Shown: positions 27,101 through 34,203 of the stretch, one piece after another
How positions within the stretch are numbered: the first letter of the stretch is position 1
Layout: each line of letters opens with the position of its first letter
Source of the DNA: Mycolicibacterium rhodesiae NBB3
GTDB taxonomy: Bacteria; Actinomycetota; Actinomycetes; Mycobacteriales; Mycobacteriaceae
Length of the DNA stretch: 64,000 nucleotides
Direction of reading: 5' to 3'
Assembly (NCBI RefSeq): GCF_000230895.2
Contig: NC_016604.1
Span: 2,852,001 to 2,916,000, forward strand
Notes under the pieces: generated by a model
What the model was told of the DNA's origin: nothing
What the model saw: only the letters and a program-made list of their open reading frames with translations
Database searches by the model: none
Translations under genes and position numbers: made by a program

Positions 27101-27323
27101 GCTGTACGCCTGCGACGACCCTGACCCAGTGACCGCATGGCCTGGAGGCCCAGAGTCGTTCGGCCGCGGTTTCGGACAGTACAAGCCGGAAGGATCGGCA
27201 CTTCTTGCTGAGCACCTCGAGCACCTCAACGGCCGCGACTACCGCGGCAAACGCGACTTGATCCCCGCGGCCGATTGGCGCGCAACGCTGCCGACTGGCG
27301 CCGACGATGACAGGAGCCGCTGA
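24117..27323 (+). CDS. Large protein with divergent family-B DNA-polymerase-like motifs
   Basis: The 1,068-residue protein has an N-terminal region (1-490) of unknown fold, a Pro/Ala/Glu-rich linker (about 495-580) and a C-terminal half with three ordered motifs. YDRGGSYVAG (Asp810, Tyr815) resembles motif A (DxxSLYP), ARNQAKVIRTHGIG (Lys934) resembles motif B (KxxxN), and LAVATDTVLYA (Asp993) resembles motif C (DTDS). The metal-binding Asp of motif A and the second Asp of motif C are retained, whereas the first Asp of motif C is Ala. Order and spacing fit a palm domain. It is coupled by overlap to the gene before and after. This would be a plasmid-type replicative polymerase. The assignment is inference from motifs only. 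Confidence 0.45.
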   Translation: MNPGGGSVDRHVVIVTAAGSFTVAGERLTGPVDAVDKLEKLIDWAHQRGALQPLAAASENVDPEPARVWLVGGACGVLAGSAAAAGAEVTEQIGQALAPLITRGWELRARPTTALMLTRSQGAQRLSVEILAEPLPWLAGGTASVTENPAELGRRLRQWYAAVGTLPAASGAASAAVLSDAIMRGRAGRRGIVVSTSGVPPVGVQPEIRIQPEWCASAAEVEQEFERCDELVWLAQQCPQLASAGMLTFGHGEPQVLDAAAAAAAAAESKRPFGLWRVTLPPANDLTLPAMLPPPHPQMRADQPARAWLTTEDLDGLAKDVRDGGAALTAEQLAVDEAIVWPQQGRILEAWATRLREARETFRDDSALQGLVESAAADYLTALAEPDAWSAEAWRHHFQPVWAAAIATHVRLRGRRAAMRISREYRTWPVYAHDADMIYTPGRDETTGTPIDLSDTHTRLGRMVIAQRAAITDKTILAVLLAESETEVAQALTAPLGVPDAYAAVPAPTAPGSDPPEPEAAVTDPAVDRAPSVDATPAGDEVPAPSADEPQAEPAAEAPGTRRSTGGAQIAAGGAPAAVLHTDGLWLTDGTRIEFAEPIVHVGQVAELAYTHHIGYQLTAKFAEPGQIWITEDACATFGIDVEAISRRDRAKSLRQLTEGIDFVTLAVNEGWSLGGAGEDPNAQRLGTWTRVYREDKRGVMIALIPGMGAGPDEMPILADDPAPAQIARRLQLLADALRFPWKINAGVTAVDLMLQTRTKTWSPQEWKEVVFAPSTTSPPFGIGDVESDFDWSRTPTTEEGQCRYVHAYDRGGSYVAGIAGLELPIGDPVHHPDGAAFDAKTPGYWLAEIPETADWRMPYVLNPRGIQFTGPKWMATPTVERALALGYQPEILEAWTWPQHGRVLLGWYERFRDASSSLDTDDPDAQAARNQAKVIRTHGIGIIGSDEHLKGKTAYSPERRIHVLAKAKANIVYRLQQIGETTGQWPLAVATDTVLYACDDPDPVTAWPGGPESFGRGFGQYKPEGSALLAEHLEHLNGRDYRGKRDLIPAADWRATLPTGADDDRSR

Positions 27324-28039
27324 TGGCACGCAATCGGCGGCGCAGCAGGATCGACGCCAACGATCTCGCAGGGTACGGCTCGGTCGCCAATGGCACTGTC
27401 AACGTCGACAAGGCCGCGCGCGGACTCGGGGCGTCCAAAAGCGCGGTACGCCAAGCGATCCGGCAAGCCGAAGCAGCCCAGAGCAACACGTTCTATCGGC
27501 GCATCTCAGGGCGGCGTGAAGCTGACTCCGCCGAGGGCACCAGCACGCGCGGCATGCTGCAAGCGGTGTTCGGCCGCGGCCCGCGTGGAGGCGCCGTCAA
27601 CGCCCGCGCCGCCGCACAGTCTCTTGGCGTCTCCCCAGGCACCGTGCGCCGCTGGGCGGCCGGGACCCAGAAGCCCTCGCCGGGAAGGCTGGCGGCGATA
27701 CGGCAGGCGGCGCGGCGCACCTCCACCACCAAGCGCGGCCGGCGAAGTGCGACCGCAGACTTCCGGACCAGCACGCAAGGCAGCCAGGCGCTACGCGGCG
27801 GCAGCAAAATCTGGGTCAGCGGCGAGCAAGGGGTGGGTGGATACGAGCAGGGCTATGCGCGCGATCGCCGCGTCGCGACTGACATCAGTCCTTCCGAGAT
27901 CGAGGCGATGCTGCGAGCCTACGAGGACGGTGGAGACAGCGGCCTACGCGACTGGATGAGGGAGTTCTTCGACGATAAATACGTCGACGGCTGGGACTTC
28001 GTGACCATCGACGACTTCGGGATCGGTACACCCGAATGA
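27323..28039 (+). CDS. Double helix-turn-helix protein with terminal-protein (Tpg)-like tail
   Basis: The 238-residue basic protein carries two HTH units (NVDKAARGLGASKSAVRQAI near residue 25 and NARAAAQSLGVSPGTVRRWAAG near residue 92). A C-terminal segment, DISPSEIEAMLRAYEDGGDS through FFDDKYVDGWDFVTIDDFGI, resembles the tail of Streptomyces telomere-terminal Tpg proteins (helix, then a Tyr/Phe-rich strand ending in an acidic DI-type motif). It overlaps the polymerase-like gene by one base and the next gene by 4 bp. A role in replication initiation, perhaps protein priming, is possible but unproven. Confidence 0.45.
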   Translation: MARNRRRSRIDANDLAGYGSVANGTVNVDKAARGLGASKSAVRQAIRQAEAAQSNTFYRRISGRREADSAEGTSTRGMLQAVFGRGPRGGAVNARAAAQSLGVSPGTVRRWAAGTQKPSPGRLAAIRQAARRTSTTKRGRRSATADFRTSTQGSQALRGGSKIWVSGEQGVGGYEQGYARDRRVATDISPSEIEAMLRAYEDGGDSGLRDWMREFFDDKYVDGWDFVTIDDFGIGTPE

Positions 28040-28716
28040 GTACCGGCGCCAACGTGATTCGTCCGGCCCGCGGCCCCCGCTGGACGCGGAAGCGACTCAC
28101 CGCCATGCTGCTGGACTGCTACGGCCCGACGCCGCGCGGATCGGTAGACGTGGCAGCAGTCGCGCACTACGCCGGCGTCTCAACGTCCACCGTGCGGCGC
28201 TGGTTGTCGCGCCCCCAACCGGGAGCTCGGCGGTTGCCCATTCCAAAGCGCCGGCTCGTCCAACTTCAGCGAGGCCCTGAGGAAGTGGAGCGGCGAAACG
28301 AGCAGCAGTATCGCCACGCCCTCAACGCGCTCGCGTCGATCGACGACGAGCGTTCGGTGATGCCGGAATGGCGAAAGCAGGGCTGGCTCAATCAGCACAC
28401 CGTTGCCATCATCGCGGTACACGGACGGCCGTGGCGCCAGGTTGCCGTCACAAAAGGGAGCCGGCGGGCCCTCGGGGAGTTGCACCGCCGCGGCGCCACG
28501 GTGGACAACCTGGTCGTGCCGACGCGATTTCACGCCCAGGTCCTCGCGCACGCCGTCATGCTGCGACAGCAAGCGTGGCGAATCCATCCCGCCGCGCACC
28601 GGCTTTCGGCAGGGCGCACGCAAGTGTGGATGGCCGACGCACCGACCGTCGACCTCGCTGCGCTCGCGGCCGCTTCACCGGCCAGAAGTACTGCCGCCGT
28701 CGAGATGGCTGGTTAG
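28036..28716 (+). CDS. HTH protein of the replication-like operon
   Basis: A 226-residue basic protein with one clear HTH near residue 45 (VDVAAVAHYAGVSTSTVRRWL), closely similar to the HTHs of the preceding gene, so the two probably arose by duplication. The rest is alpha/beta with many Arg and His (TVAIIAVHGRPWRQVAVTKG) and no metal motif. The start overlaps the previous stop (ATGA). It is likely a DNA-binding subunit of the same system. Confidence 0.5.
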   Translation: MSTGANVIRPARGPRWTRKRLTAMLLDCYGPTPRGSVDVAAVAHYAGVSTSTVRRWLSRPQPGARRLPIPKRRLVQLQRGPEEVERRNEQQYRHALNALASIDDERSVMPEWRKQGWLNQHTVAIIAVHGRPWRQVAVTKGSRRALGELHRRGATVDNLVVPTRFHAQVLAHAVMLRQQAWRIHPAAHRLSAGRTQVWMADAPTVDLAALAAASPARSTAAVEMAG

Positions 28717-28725
28717 GCTCACGCC

Positions 28726-29313
28726 GTGGCACTGATCAAGAGGCTGGTCGGGCGGCGCAAGATCCGAGGAATCACCGAAGAGGAGCTCGCGGCCAACCCG
28801 CTGTTTGCGTCGAGATCGCAAGGGGCGCCGCGGCAAGAGCCGCCCCCTGCGCCGGCACAGCCGCGCACACCTGCTGCGGTGGTGCAGCCTTCACCGCCGG
28901 CCGCGGCCGTATCACCGCCGCCGGCGGATCCGGCGCTGCCGCCGCCGTCGGTGGATCCGACGGCGGTCGCGGATCGAATCGTCGAGCAGATCATCGCGCG
29001 CGTCCGCGCGCCGCAGAGCGCCGAACCAACGTCACCGGACAGTCCGGCATCCGCACCTGCGACCCCGGTGACACCACCACTTGAGGCCGCTGCAGGACCG
29101 CCGGCAACGGGCCAACAGGCGCCGCCGGCCCCATCACCGCCGGCCCTGACTCCGGAAGAGCAAGAGCACCAGCGCGAACGCGAGCCCGACGCACCTGAAA
29201 CGTCCGCTGAGTCAGCACCGTCCGGATCAGAGGCCGGCGAGCCGTGGCAACTTCCGCAATGGCAGTACAAGAAGAAGCGCGCCCGGATAAATCAACGCCA
29301 GAACCGCAAGTAG
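28726..29313 (+). CDS. Pro/Ala-rich low-complexity protein
   Basis: A 195-residue protein from GTG 28726: a short ordered N-terminus (MALIKRLVGRRKIRGITEEEL), a helical stretch (VADRIVEQIIARVRA) and long proline-alanine tracts, ending in a basic tail (QYKKKRARINQRQNRK). It is probably a disordered scaffold or nucleic-acid-binding tail protein. Last gene of the forward set, it ends 19 bp before a strong hairpin shared with the convergent csf operon. Confidence 0.5.
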   Translation: MALIKRLVGRRKIRGITEEELAANPLFASRSQGAPRQEPPPAPAQPRTPAAVVQPSPPAAAVSPPPADPALPPPSVDPTAVADRIVEQIIARVRAPQSAEPTSPDSPASAPATPVTPPLEAAAGPPATGQQAPPAPSPPALTPEEQEHQREREPDAPETSAESAPSGSEAGEPWQLPQWQYKKKRARINQRQNRK

Positions 29314-29331
29314 CGCGACCCTACAGATGCT

Positions 29332-29368
29332 CGGTGTTCAACTGGTGAATCTCCCCAGTTGAACACCG
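29332..29368. terminator. Bidirectional hairpin terminator between the forward operon and the csf operon
   Basis: CGGTGTTCAACTGG (29332-29345) and CCAGTTGAACACCG (29355-29368) form a perfect 14-bp stem with a 9-nt loop. It lies 18 bp after one stop and 26 bp before the other, between convergent genes. No U-tract follows, which is common in mycobacteria. A structured RNA used by the Csf complex cannot be excluded. Confidence 0.7.
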
Positions 29369-29394
29369 CCGGGGCCAGGAGCAGGCGCGGACGT

Positions 29395-30117
29395 TCAGCG
29401 TGCCGGATGGTAGGCAGTTGTGCGGCTTGCCGGGTGCAGGTAGGGCGGGCGCACCGTGGCGGCCCCGAGTGGTCCGGTGCCGCGGCCAGGGTGATCGAGG
29501 CAGCGCGGTGGGGCGGTGCGGCCCAGAACGCCGGGCTCGTGTTCGTGGCCGGCCACCCAGTCGGGCACGTCAGGAGTTTCGCTGACCTCCCAGTGCGTGA
29601 CCAGACCTTCGCCGACACCGCGGTGCTTGCCGATGGACGGCAAGTCGGTGAGCAGATCTCGGATCCGATCGGGATCGCCGACGGCGCGCCAGGTGAGCCT
29701 GGTGGCCGGGTGGGCCATCACGGGCACGATGCGCCGCTGGTATCGGCCGGTGCTGTCGGAGACCGCCTGGCTGCCGATGACGGGGCTCAGGTGCTGAAGA
29801 CGGGTTCTATCAGTCCGTGAACTGCGCCAGCGGATGTCGGGTTCGGTGGCGTCCTGAGGGTGGGGGTGCAGGTCGGCGAAGGTGGCCATCCAGTGCCAGT
29901 CGGCTTCGTGTTCAGGGTCGCCGCAGCGGGCCAGCGGAAGATCGAGAGTCTCGGGGGTTTGGCTGTGCTGGTAGGTGAAGTTTTCACCGGCGGCGCGGGC
30001 AGCCCACTTGCGGCGATGCCACAGCACCGAGGCCAGCAGACCATCCAGGGCCACACCCCAGGGGCGGGACAGCACGACACCGTGTGGCGTGGTGGCGGTG
30101 ATCTGCAGCGCGATCAT
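29395..30117 (-). CDS. csf3: Type IV CRISPR Csf3 (Cas5-like RAMP)
   Basis: A 240-residue RAMP protein predicted to cap the 5' end of the guide in the type IV effector. Visible features are an N-terminal RRM-like strand with LDGLLASVLWHRRKWA, the middle segment LQHLSPVIGSQAVSDSTGRYQRR, and the glycine-rich loop LTDLPSIGKHRGVGEGLVTHW near residue 165, which is diagnostic of Cas5/Csf3. The C-terminus (VRPPYLHPASRTTAYHP) also matches. It is last in the csf operon, 7 bp after csf2. No endoribonuclease residue typical of Cas6 is evident. Confidence 0.85.
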   Translation of the reverse strand: MIALQITATTPHGVVLSRPWGVALDGLLASVLWHRRKWAARAAGENFTYQHSQTPETLDLPLARCGDPEHEADWHWMATFADLHPHPQDATEPDIRWRSSRTDRTRLQHLSPVIGSQAVSDSTGRYQRRIVPVMAHPATRLTWRAVGDPDRIRDLLTDLPSIGKHRGVGEGLVTHWEVSETPDVPDWVAGHEHEPGVLGRTAPPRCLDHPGRGTGPLGAATVRPPYLHPASRTTAYHPAR

Positions 30118-30124
30118 GCGTGGC

Positions 30125-30991
30125 TCAGCTCAGTTGGGCGAGCGCGGCGATCGCCTCGTCACGGTGTGCGCGCAGCTCGGCAACCCAGTCGGCGCTGTCG
30201 TCGGGCAGCTGTCCGCGCAGCACGGTCGCGGTGATGGTGGCGGTGACCTGCCCGTGGCCGGCCGCGATGCGGCCGCCGAGATGACCATGGCTGGCGAAGT
30301 CGGCCAGGACGTCGCGCAGGAATGCAGCCTGCATGGCGGTGGCGTTGGCGAGCCGGACCCACGTCTGCAACCGGGTTCCCGCCGGCAGCGTCTCGACGCC
30401 GAAACGTCCTAGCGGACTGCTGTTTTCGTCGAGGTCAGCGCGTGGGGCCTGGGCGGTGGTGATGCGGTGATCGGACAGGTGGCTAAACGATTCCTCGGCG
30501 ACCCCGAGCACGGCCGGCAAGGCAGTGGACTGTGGTGGCCGGGGCAGGATGTGGGCGAGTTCGGCGATCTCGGGCAGCACCTTGCCGACGGTGAGTAGTC
30601 CCGACATGATGCGACCAGAGGCCGCGCCGCCGAACACCGCGATCTGAGGCAGCAGAGTCTTGAGGCGGCGTTCCTCCTCGTCAGTGAGTGGCCGCGCGGA
30701 TTTGGCCAGCCGGCCGCCGTTGGTGAGCAGATGCGCTGCCGGGATGGGCAGCGCGGTGTTCTCGTAGTTGAGCACGCCGGCGGTCAGTGACTCACCGATG
30801 CGGCGCAGAATGCCGCGGAGACTGCTGCCCGAGACGATGGGGACCTGGATCACCTCACCGGTAGGGCCGAGGATCTTCTCGCGGCGGAACAACGCGAAGT
30901 TGTCCGTGCCGACGGCGCTGTAATCCTCGCGGTGCACGATCGAGGACTGGGCCAGGACGTCGATGTCGAAGTGAACGCTGATCAAACTCAT
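30125..30991 (-). CDS. csf2: Type IV CRISPR Csf2 (Cas7-like RAMP backbone)
   Basis: A 288-residue Cas7 homologue expected to form the helical backbone on RNA. The N-terminal strand (LISVHFDIDVLAQSSIVHREDY), IQVPIVSGSSLRGILRRIGE near residue 50 (the typical RAMP GSSLRG turn), ARSARPLTDEEERR-like helices, LPQIAVFGGAASGRIMSGLL and RFGVETLPAGTRLQTWVRL are all in place. The ATG overlaps the cas11 stop by 4 bp, showing tight coupling. Several subunits would assemble with Csf1, Cas11 and Csf3. Target interference by type IV-B is not established. Confidence 0.88.
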   Translation of the reverse strand: MSLISVHFDIDVLAQSSIVHREDYSAVGTDNFALFRREKILGPTGEVIQVPIVSGSSLRGILRRIGESLTAGVLNYENTALPIPAAHLLTNGGRLAKSARPLTDEEERRLKTLLPQIAVFGGAASGRIMSGLLTVGKVLPEIAELAHILPRPPQSTALPAVLGVAEESFSHLSDHRITTAQAPRADLDENSSPLGRFGVETLPAGTRLQTWVRLANATAMQAAFLRDVLADFASHGHLGGRIAAGHGQVTATITATVLRGQLPDDSADWVAELRAHRDEAIAALAQLS

Positions 30992-31449
30992 CCGCGTGCT
31001 GCTTTCCGCTGTTCTGCAACAGCTTCGGCGATGATGCGCACCCTCAGCAGCAGTGCCGGCAGGCTCTCCCGCAGCACGGCGATCACCGGCAGTGGTGGTT
31101 CACGCAGCAGCGTGGCCAGCTCGAGGCGGCGGTCACGTTGTCGAGGCGCGGGCGCGCCGAGCTGTCCGGACACATCCGACCACCAGCGATCGAGGGTGTC
31201 GGCGCGGTAGGCGGCACGCCGAACGCGGCCGGGCAGCTGCTCATCCCAGTACGTTTTGCGGTACCTGGGGTCGGCGACCCAGCTGGTGTCCCAGTCGATG
31301 CTGTAGTGCAACAACAGCAGCAGCCGTTCGGCGGTATCGGCGGGGCTGGTGACCGGCGGCCCGTCAGCGGTATCGGGCGGGCTCTCGAAAGGCGGAAGTT
31401 CAGGGACCATGGCCTGCCACGCCCGTGTCGGGGTGGGAGCCGCTGTCAT
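30988..31449 (-). CDS. cas11: Type IV-B small subunit (Cas11-like)
   Basis: A 153-residue, mostly helical protein in the position of the small subunit between csf1 and csf2. After a proline-rich start it has AERLLLLLHYSIDWDTSWVADPRYRKTYW and further helices up to VRIIAEAVAEQRKAARG. Sequence alone is weak for this fast-evolving family. The call rests mainly on size, helicity and order (csf1-cas11-csf2-csf3), which is the type IV-B arrangement. Confidence 0.72.
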   Translation of the reverse strand: MTAAPTPTRAWQAMVPELPPFESPPDTADGPPVTSPADTAERLLLLLHYSIDWDTSWVADPRYRKTYWDEQLPGRVRRAAYRADTLDRWWSDVSGQLGAPAPRQRDRRLELATLLREPPLPVIAVLRESLPALLLRVRIIAEAVAEQRKAARG

Positions 31450-31503
31450 GGGCGAAGCGTAACGGCCAGTTGTGCCACGGCCGGGTGATGCGAACAGGCG
31501 TGG

Positions 31504-32160
31504 CTAGGCGAGCTCGGCGGCGGCTGGCGGCGGGTTGGTGAGGGACCGCGCGGTAGCCCACAGCGGAGGGGTGATGCGCCACGTCTGCAACGCCGGCCAG
31601 GCCGCAAGGATGCGCGGCCAATGCTCGGCTGGCTGCGTGCGCAGCAGCCGCGATGGTGGTGCCGAACGGCTCAGCTGAGGCCAGGTCGCACCCACGGTGG
31701 TGCGCAGCCAGACCAGGTCTGTCAGCCGGGCGGCCGCGGGGGCGTCCCAGGGCACCACGAGACCATCGGTGGCGAGGTGACCCCACTGGGCAGCCGGCAG
31801 GATGTGCCGGCGGCGCGCGGTCGGCAGCACCACAGCCTGCGTGCTCGACAAGGGGCCGTCAGTGAGGACATCGGCCAGAGCGGCGCCGGTGGAGTACTCC
31901 GTCACGGTCGTGGCGGTGATCAGCAGGGCCGGCTGGGTGGTGGGTTGACGGGTGTAGGCCCAGGCGCACGGCACACACAGCCGGCGGGAACCAAACGGCC
32001 AGGCGTCGAAGCCGGTGAACTTCTCGGAAATGATGCGCGCGCTGGTCACCGTCGGACCGTCCTCGCCGCACCGCCCGCAGCGTCCATCGACCGGTGGAGG
32101 TGCGTCCACGGCGGGTCGACCGGCGGCAACCCACGCCGCAGCGGCAGGGTCGGAAAGCAT
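31504..32160 (-). CDS. csf1: Type IV CRISPR Csf1 (large-subunit-like, zinc finger)
   Basis: A 218-residue protein with the Csf1 zinc-binding pattern: DGRCGRCGEDGP near residue 27 and RRLCVPCAWAY near residue 61, two CxxC pairs separated by IISEKFTGFDAWPFGS. This KF-x-D-W context is typical of Csf1. The rest is alpha/beta with Trp-rich segments (WPQLSRSAPPS, WPRILAAWPALQTWRI). It is first in the operon; 66 bp separates it from a divergent small membrane-protein gene, so the promoter must be in that gap. No cas1/cas2 or csf4 (dinG) is adjacent. Confidence 0.85.
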   Translation of the reverse strand: MLSDPAAAAWVAAGRPAVDAPPPVDGRCGRCGEDGPTVTSARIISEKFTGFDAWPFGSRRLCVPCAWAYTRQPTTQPALLITATTVTEYSTGAALADVLTDGPLSSTQAVVLPTARRRHILPAAQWGHLATDGLVVPWDAPAAARLTDLVWLRTTVGATWPQLSRSAPPSRLLRTQPAEHWPRILAAWPALQTWRITPPLWATARSLTNPPPAAAELA

Positions 32161-32226
32161 CTGGCGATAACCCTACGATCGCTGCTTTGGTCACCGTGTC
32201 GCCCATCGCCGCTACGGTCTCGCGGT

Positions 32227-32700
32227 ATGGAGAGTGCAACGAGGATCGACTGGGCTGCAGACCGGCTGCGGCGCGACCAAATTGTCGCCGAGCAGTTCCT
32301 CGACTGGCACCGCAAAACCGCTCGCCCCCCGCGACTAGGGGTCTTGCGGGCCGCGGCCGGCTACCGACAGTGGTGCTCCGATGCGCGCTCGGAGTTACTG
32401 CGCGTCGACGTTGGGAACCCGGTCGACGTTGACGCGTTCGAGCAGCAATGGCGACTCAGCGCTTACGCGTCGGAGATTCGCGCAGAGTCCGGCTGGGTCG
32501 AAGCATGTCTTCCCTTGATTCCCCTCGCCCTGGCGACATCCATCGTGATGGCATTGACCGGCAGTTATGTTGTTTCGGCGGTCGCCGGCGCGATCGCCAT
32601 CGCCGCCTATCTTGTTCTCCGAAAAGCGAAGCCGGCTCTGCTCGTAGGCCCTGCGGGGCGCCCTCCGCCGTTCTGGATCACGGGGTTAGATAGACGCTGA
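32227..32700 (+). CDS. Small membrane protein divergent from csf1
   Basis: A 157-residue protein from ATG 32227: a soluble helical N-terminus (DRLRRDQIVAEQFLDWHRKTAR) and two adjacent membrane helices (LPLIPLALATSIVMALTG and VSAVAGAIAIAAYLVL near residues 100-135), ending in a short polar tail. No family recognised. The shared 66-bp divergent promoter region with csf1 suggests linked expression. Confidence 0.55.
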   Translation: MESATRIDWAADRLRRDQIVAEQFLDWHRKTARPPRLGVLRAAAGYRQWCSDARSELLRVDVGNPVDVDAFEQQWRLSAYASEIRAESGWVEACLPLIPLALATSIVMALTGSYVVSAVAGAIAIAAYLVLRKAKPALLVGPAGRPPPFWITGLDRR

Positions 32701-32893
32701 TCGCGTACCCTGGTGGGCACGAAACGCACACAGGGGTTGGGTGAAGGTTCATCCGGCGGTCCCGCGGACTAGGCAACTGGCCCACGGGGCCGCCTCCCTT
32801 CTTCTACGGCCCAACGCCCGGCGATCACGCTCCGTGTCCAGCTCGGCCCATACACTGCGGATTGACCGTCCAGCTACGGAAGTTTGAGACCGC

Positions 32894-33781
32894 GTGGGTG
32901 CCAAGACCGCCAGACCGAACCGCGAGCAGCCCATCGCCGTCGACGTCGAAGGCGGCGTCATCTCGGCGCGCGACGTCAAGGCTGCCCGCGAGGTCGCGGC
33001 CGACGCGATGACCGAGCGCGACTTCCAGCGCCTGGCCAACCAGATCACCGACGAGGCCCGCGATGAGGACACCGCACTCACGCGCGCGGCCCGCGACCGC
33101 GACCGGGCCACACCTCGAGACGCCAGCCAGGTCGCCTCGGCGCGTCTGCGCGGCGATCTGCCGGCTGAAGGCGAGTTCCGGCGGGCGCTCAGCGGGCGAC
33201 AACGAAAGATCCGCTCGGCGATCAAGAACCAGGTCATGGCGTCGGCTCCGGCGTCACAGCACGCGGCGATCCGCACCATGCTGACCGAGGAGGACGCCGG
33301 GGAGTGGCGGCGCGTCAACGGCGGACTGCACGTCGCGGCCGGCGATGCCCAGAAACTCGGCGACAGTGATCGCGCCAAGGTGCAGCGACTGGACCGAGCC
33401 ATCCAGTCATACGAGCGTCTCAACGACCGCACCCACAAGGTCTATGTCGCAGTAGAACTCCCGGACAACCACCAAGATGTGCGTGGGCTGCGCGACCTTC
33501 CGGCGAATCTGCGTCCCGGCTCGGGGGTGGCGTTCGATCAATTCACACTCACTCGGCACAACCTGCACGAAACACCGGGGCACGACAGTGATCGGCACGT
33601 GGTGTTCGAGGTTGTCACCAGCCGCGGAATGTATCTGGGCCGATCTGACAGCGTGGAAGACACCACCCACCTTCTGCCCAGGGGCATGCAATTCGAGATC
33701 GCCTCTGCCGACTACGCCACCTACGAAACCCGTTCCGGCGGTTTCGGTGAACGTCTCGTCCTGCAACTGAGGGAGCGGTGA
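32894..33781 (+). CDS. Protein with ADP-ribosyltransferase-like C-terminal fold (probably inactive)
   Basis: The 295-residue protein has a charged helical N-terminal half (residues 1-165) and a C-terminal half arranged like an ART toxin domain: THKVYVAVELPDN, SGVAFDQFTLTRHN, RHVVFEVVTSRGMYLG, then DTTHLLPRGMQFEI and a last strand. In active ART enzymes the region before LLPRG is ExE; here it is DTT. The usual Arg of the first strand is missing too. So the fold is suggested, but catalysis is doubtful. It begins a plus-strand operon leading to cysH. Confidence 0.45.
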   Translation: MGAKTARPNREQPIAVDVEGGVISARDVKAAREVAADAMTERDFQRLANQITDEARDEDTALTRAARDRDRATPRDASQVASARLRGDLPAEGEFRRALSGRQRKIRSAIKNQVMASAPASQHAAIRTMLTEEDAGEWRRVNGGLHVAAGDAQKLGDSDRAKVQRLDRAIQSYERLNDRTHKVYVAVELPDNHQDVRGLRDLPANLRPGSGVAFDQFTLTRHNLHETPGHDSDRHVVFEVVTSRGMYLGRSDSVEDTTHLLPRGMQFEIASADYATYETRSGGFGERLVLQLRER

Positions 33782-34203
33782 TGACAAGCAGCGAATGGCT
33801 CGTGCATCCGAACCGATCGGAGCTCGGCCCCGACAAGCCCGGCCGCAACGGGCACTACCGGCCCATCCGAGACGCGCGCGCTCGCCTGCCCGTCGAGACA
33901 TGTGAAGCGCGAATCGCGTTGCCGCGAACCATGTCACGGCTCGCGGACCGAGATGGCTCGGTGACCTTCGCCGGCGCCAGCTGGCTGTTCGTGGTCGGCG
34001 CCGCCCGCACATTCGCGCGTACGCACACCGACGTAGACGTGCCGCCGCCGTTTGGCTTCAAGGACCGCGGGCAATGGTGGTGGTGGGACAACACCACATC
34101 GGAGGAATCGATCCTCGACGGAGATGATGCTGCTGGCTACGTGCAGGAGTACCTCGAACGCCTGTTTCCAGGTATGCCAATCACGTTGTCCGACAAGCAA
34201 TGA
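33781..34203 (+). CDS. Hypothetical protein of the csf-associated operon
   Basis: A 140-residue protein from ATG 33781, overlapping the previous stop by one base and the cysH-like start by 4 bp. It has a basic N-terminus (HPNRSELGPDKPGRNGHYR) and an aromatic, acidic end (GQWWWWDNTTSEESILDGDD, then YVQEYLERLF). No known domain. The tight spacing indicates that it is expressed with the CysH-like protein. Confidence 0.5.
   Translation: MTSSEWLVHPNRSELGPDKPGRNGHYRPIRDARARLPVETCEARIALPRTMSRLADRDGSVTFAGASWLFVVGAARTFARTHTDVDVPPPFGFKDRGQWWWWDNTTSEESILDGDDAAGYVQEYLERLFPGMPITLSDKQ

Noticed and set aside
29332..29368. Hairpin considered as a single CRISPR repeat
   Set aside because: Only one copy is present and no repeat-spacer periodicity was seen around it; a terminator explains its place between convergent genes.
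30125..30991. Csf2-like protein considered as Csm3/Cmr4 of a type III system
   Set aside because: There is no cas10, csm or cmr partner, and the neighbours are Csf1-, Csf3- and CysH-like, which fits type IV-B.
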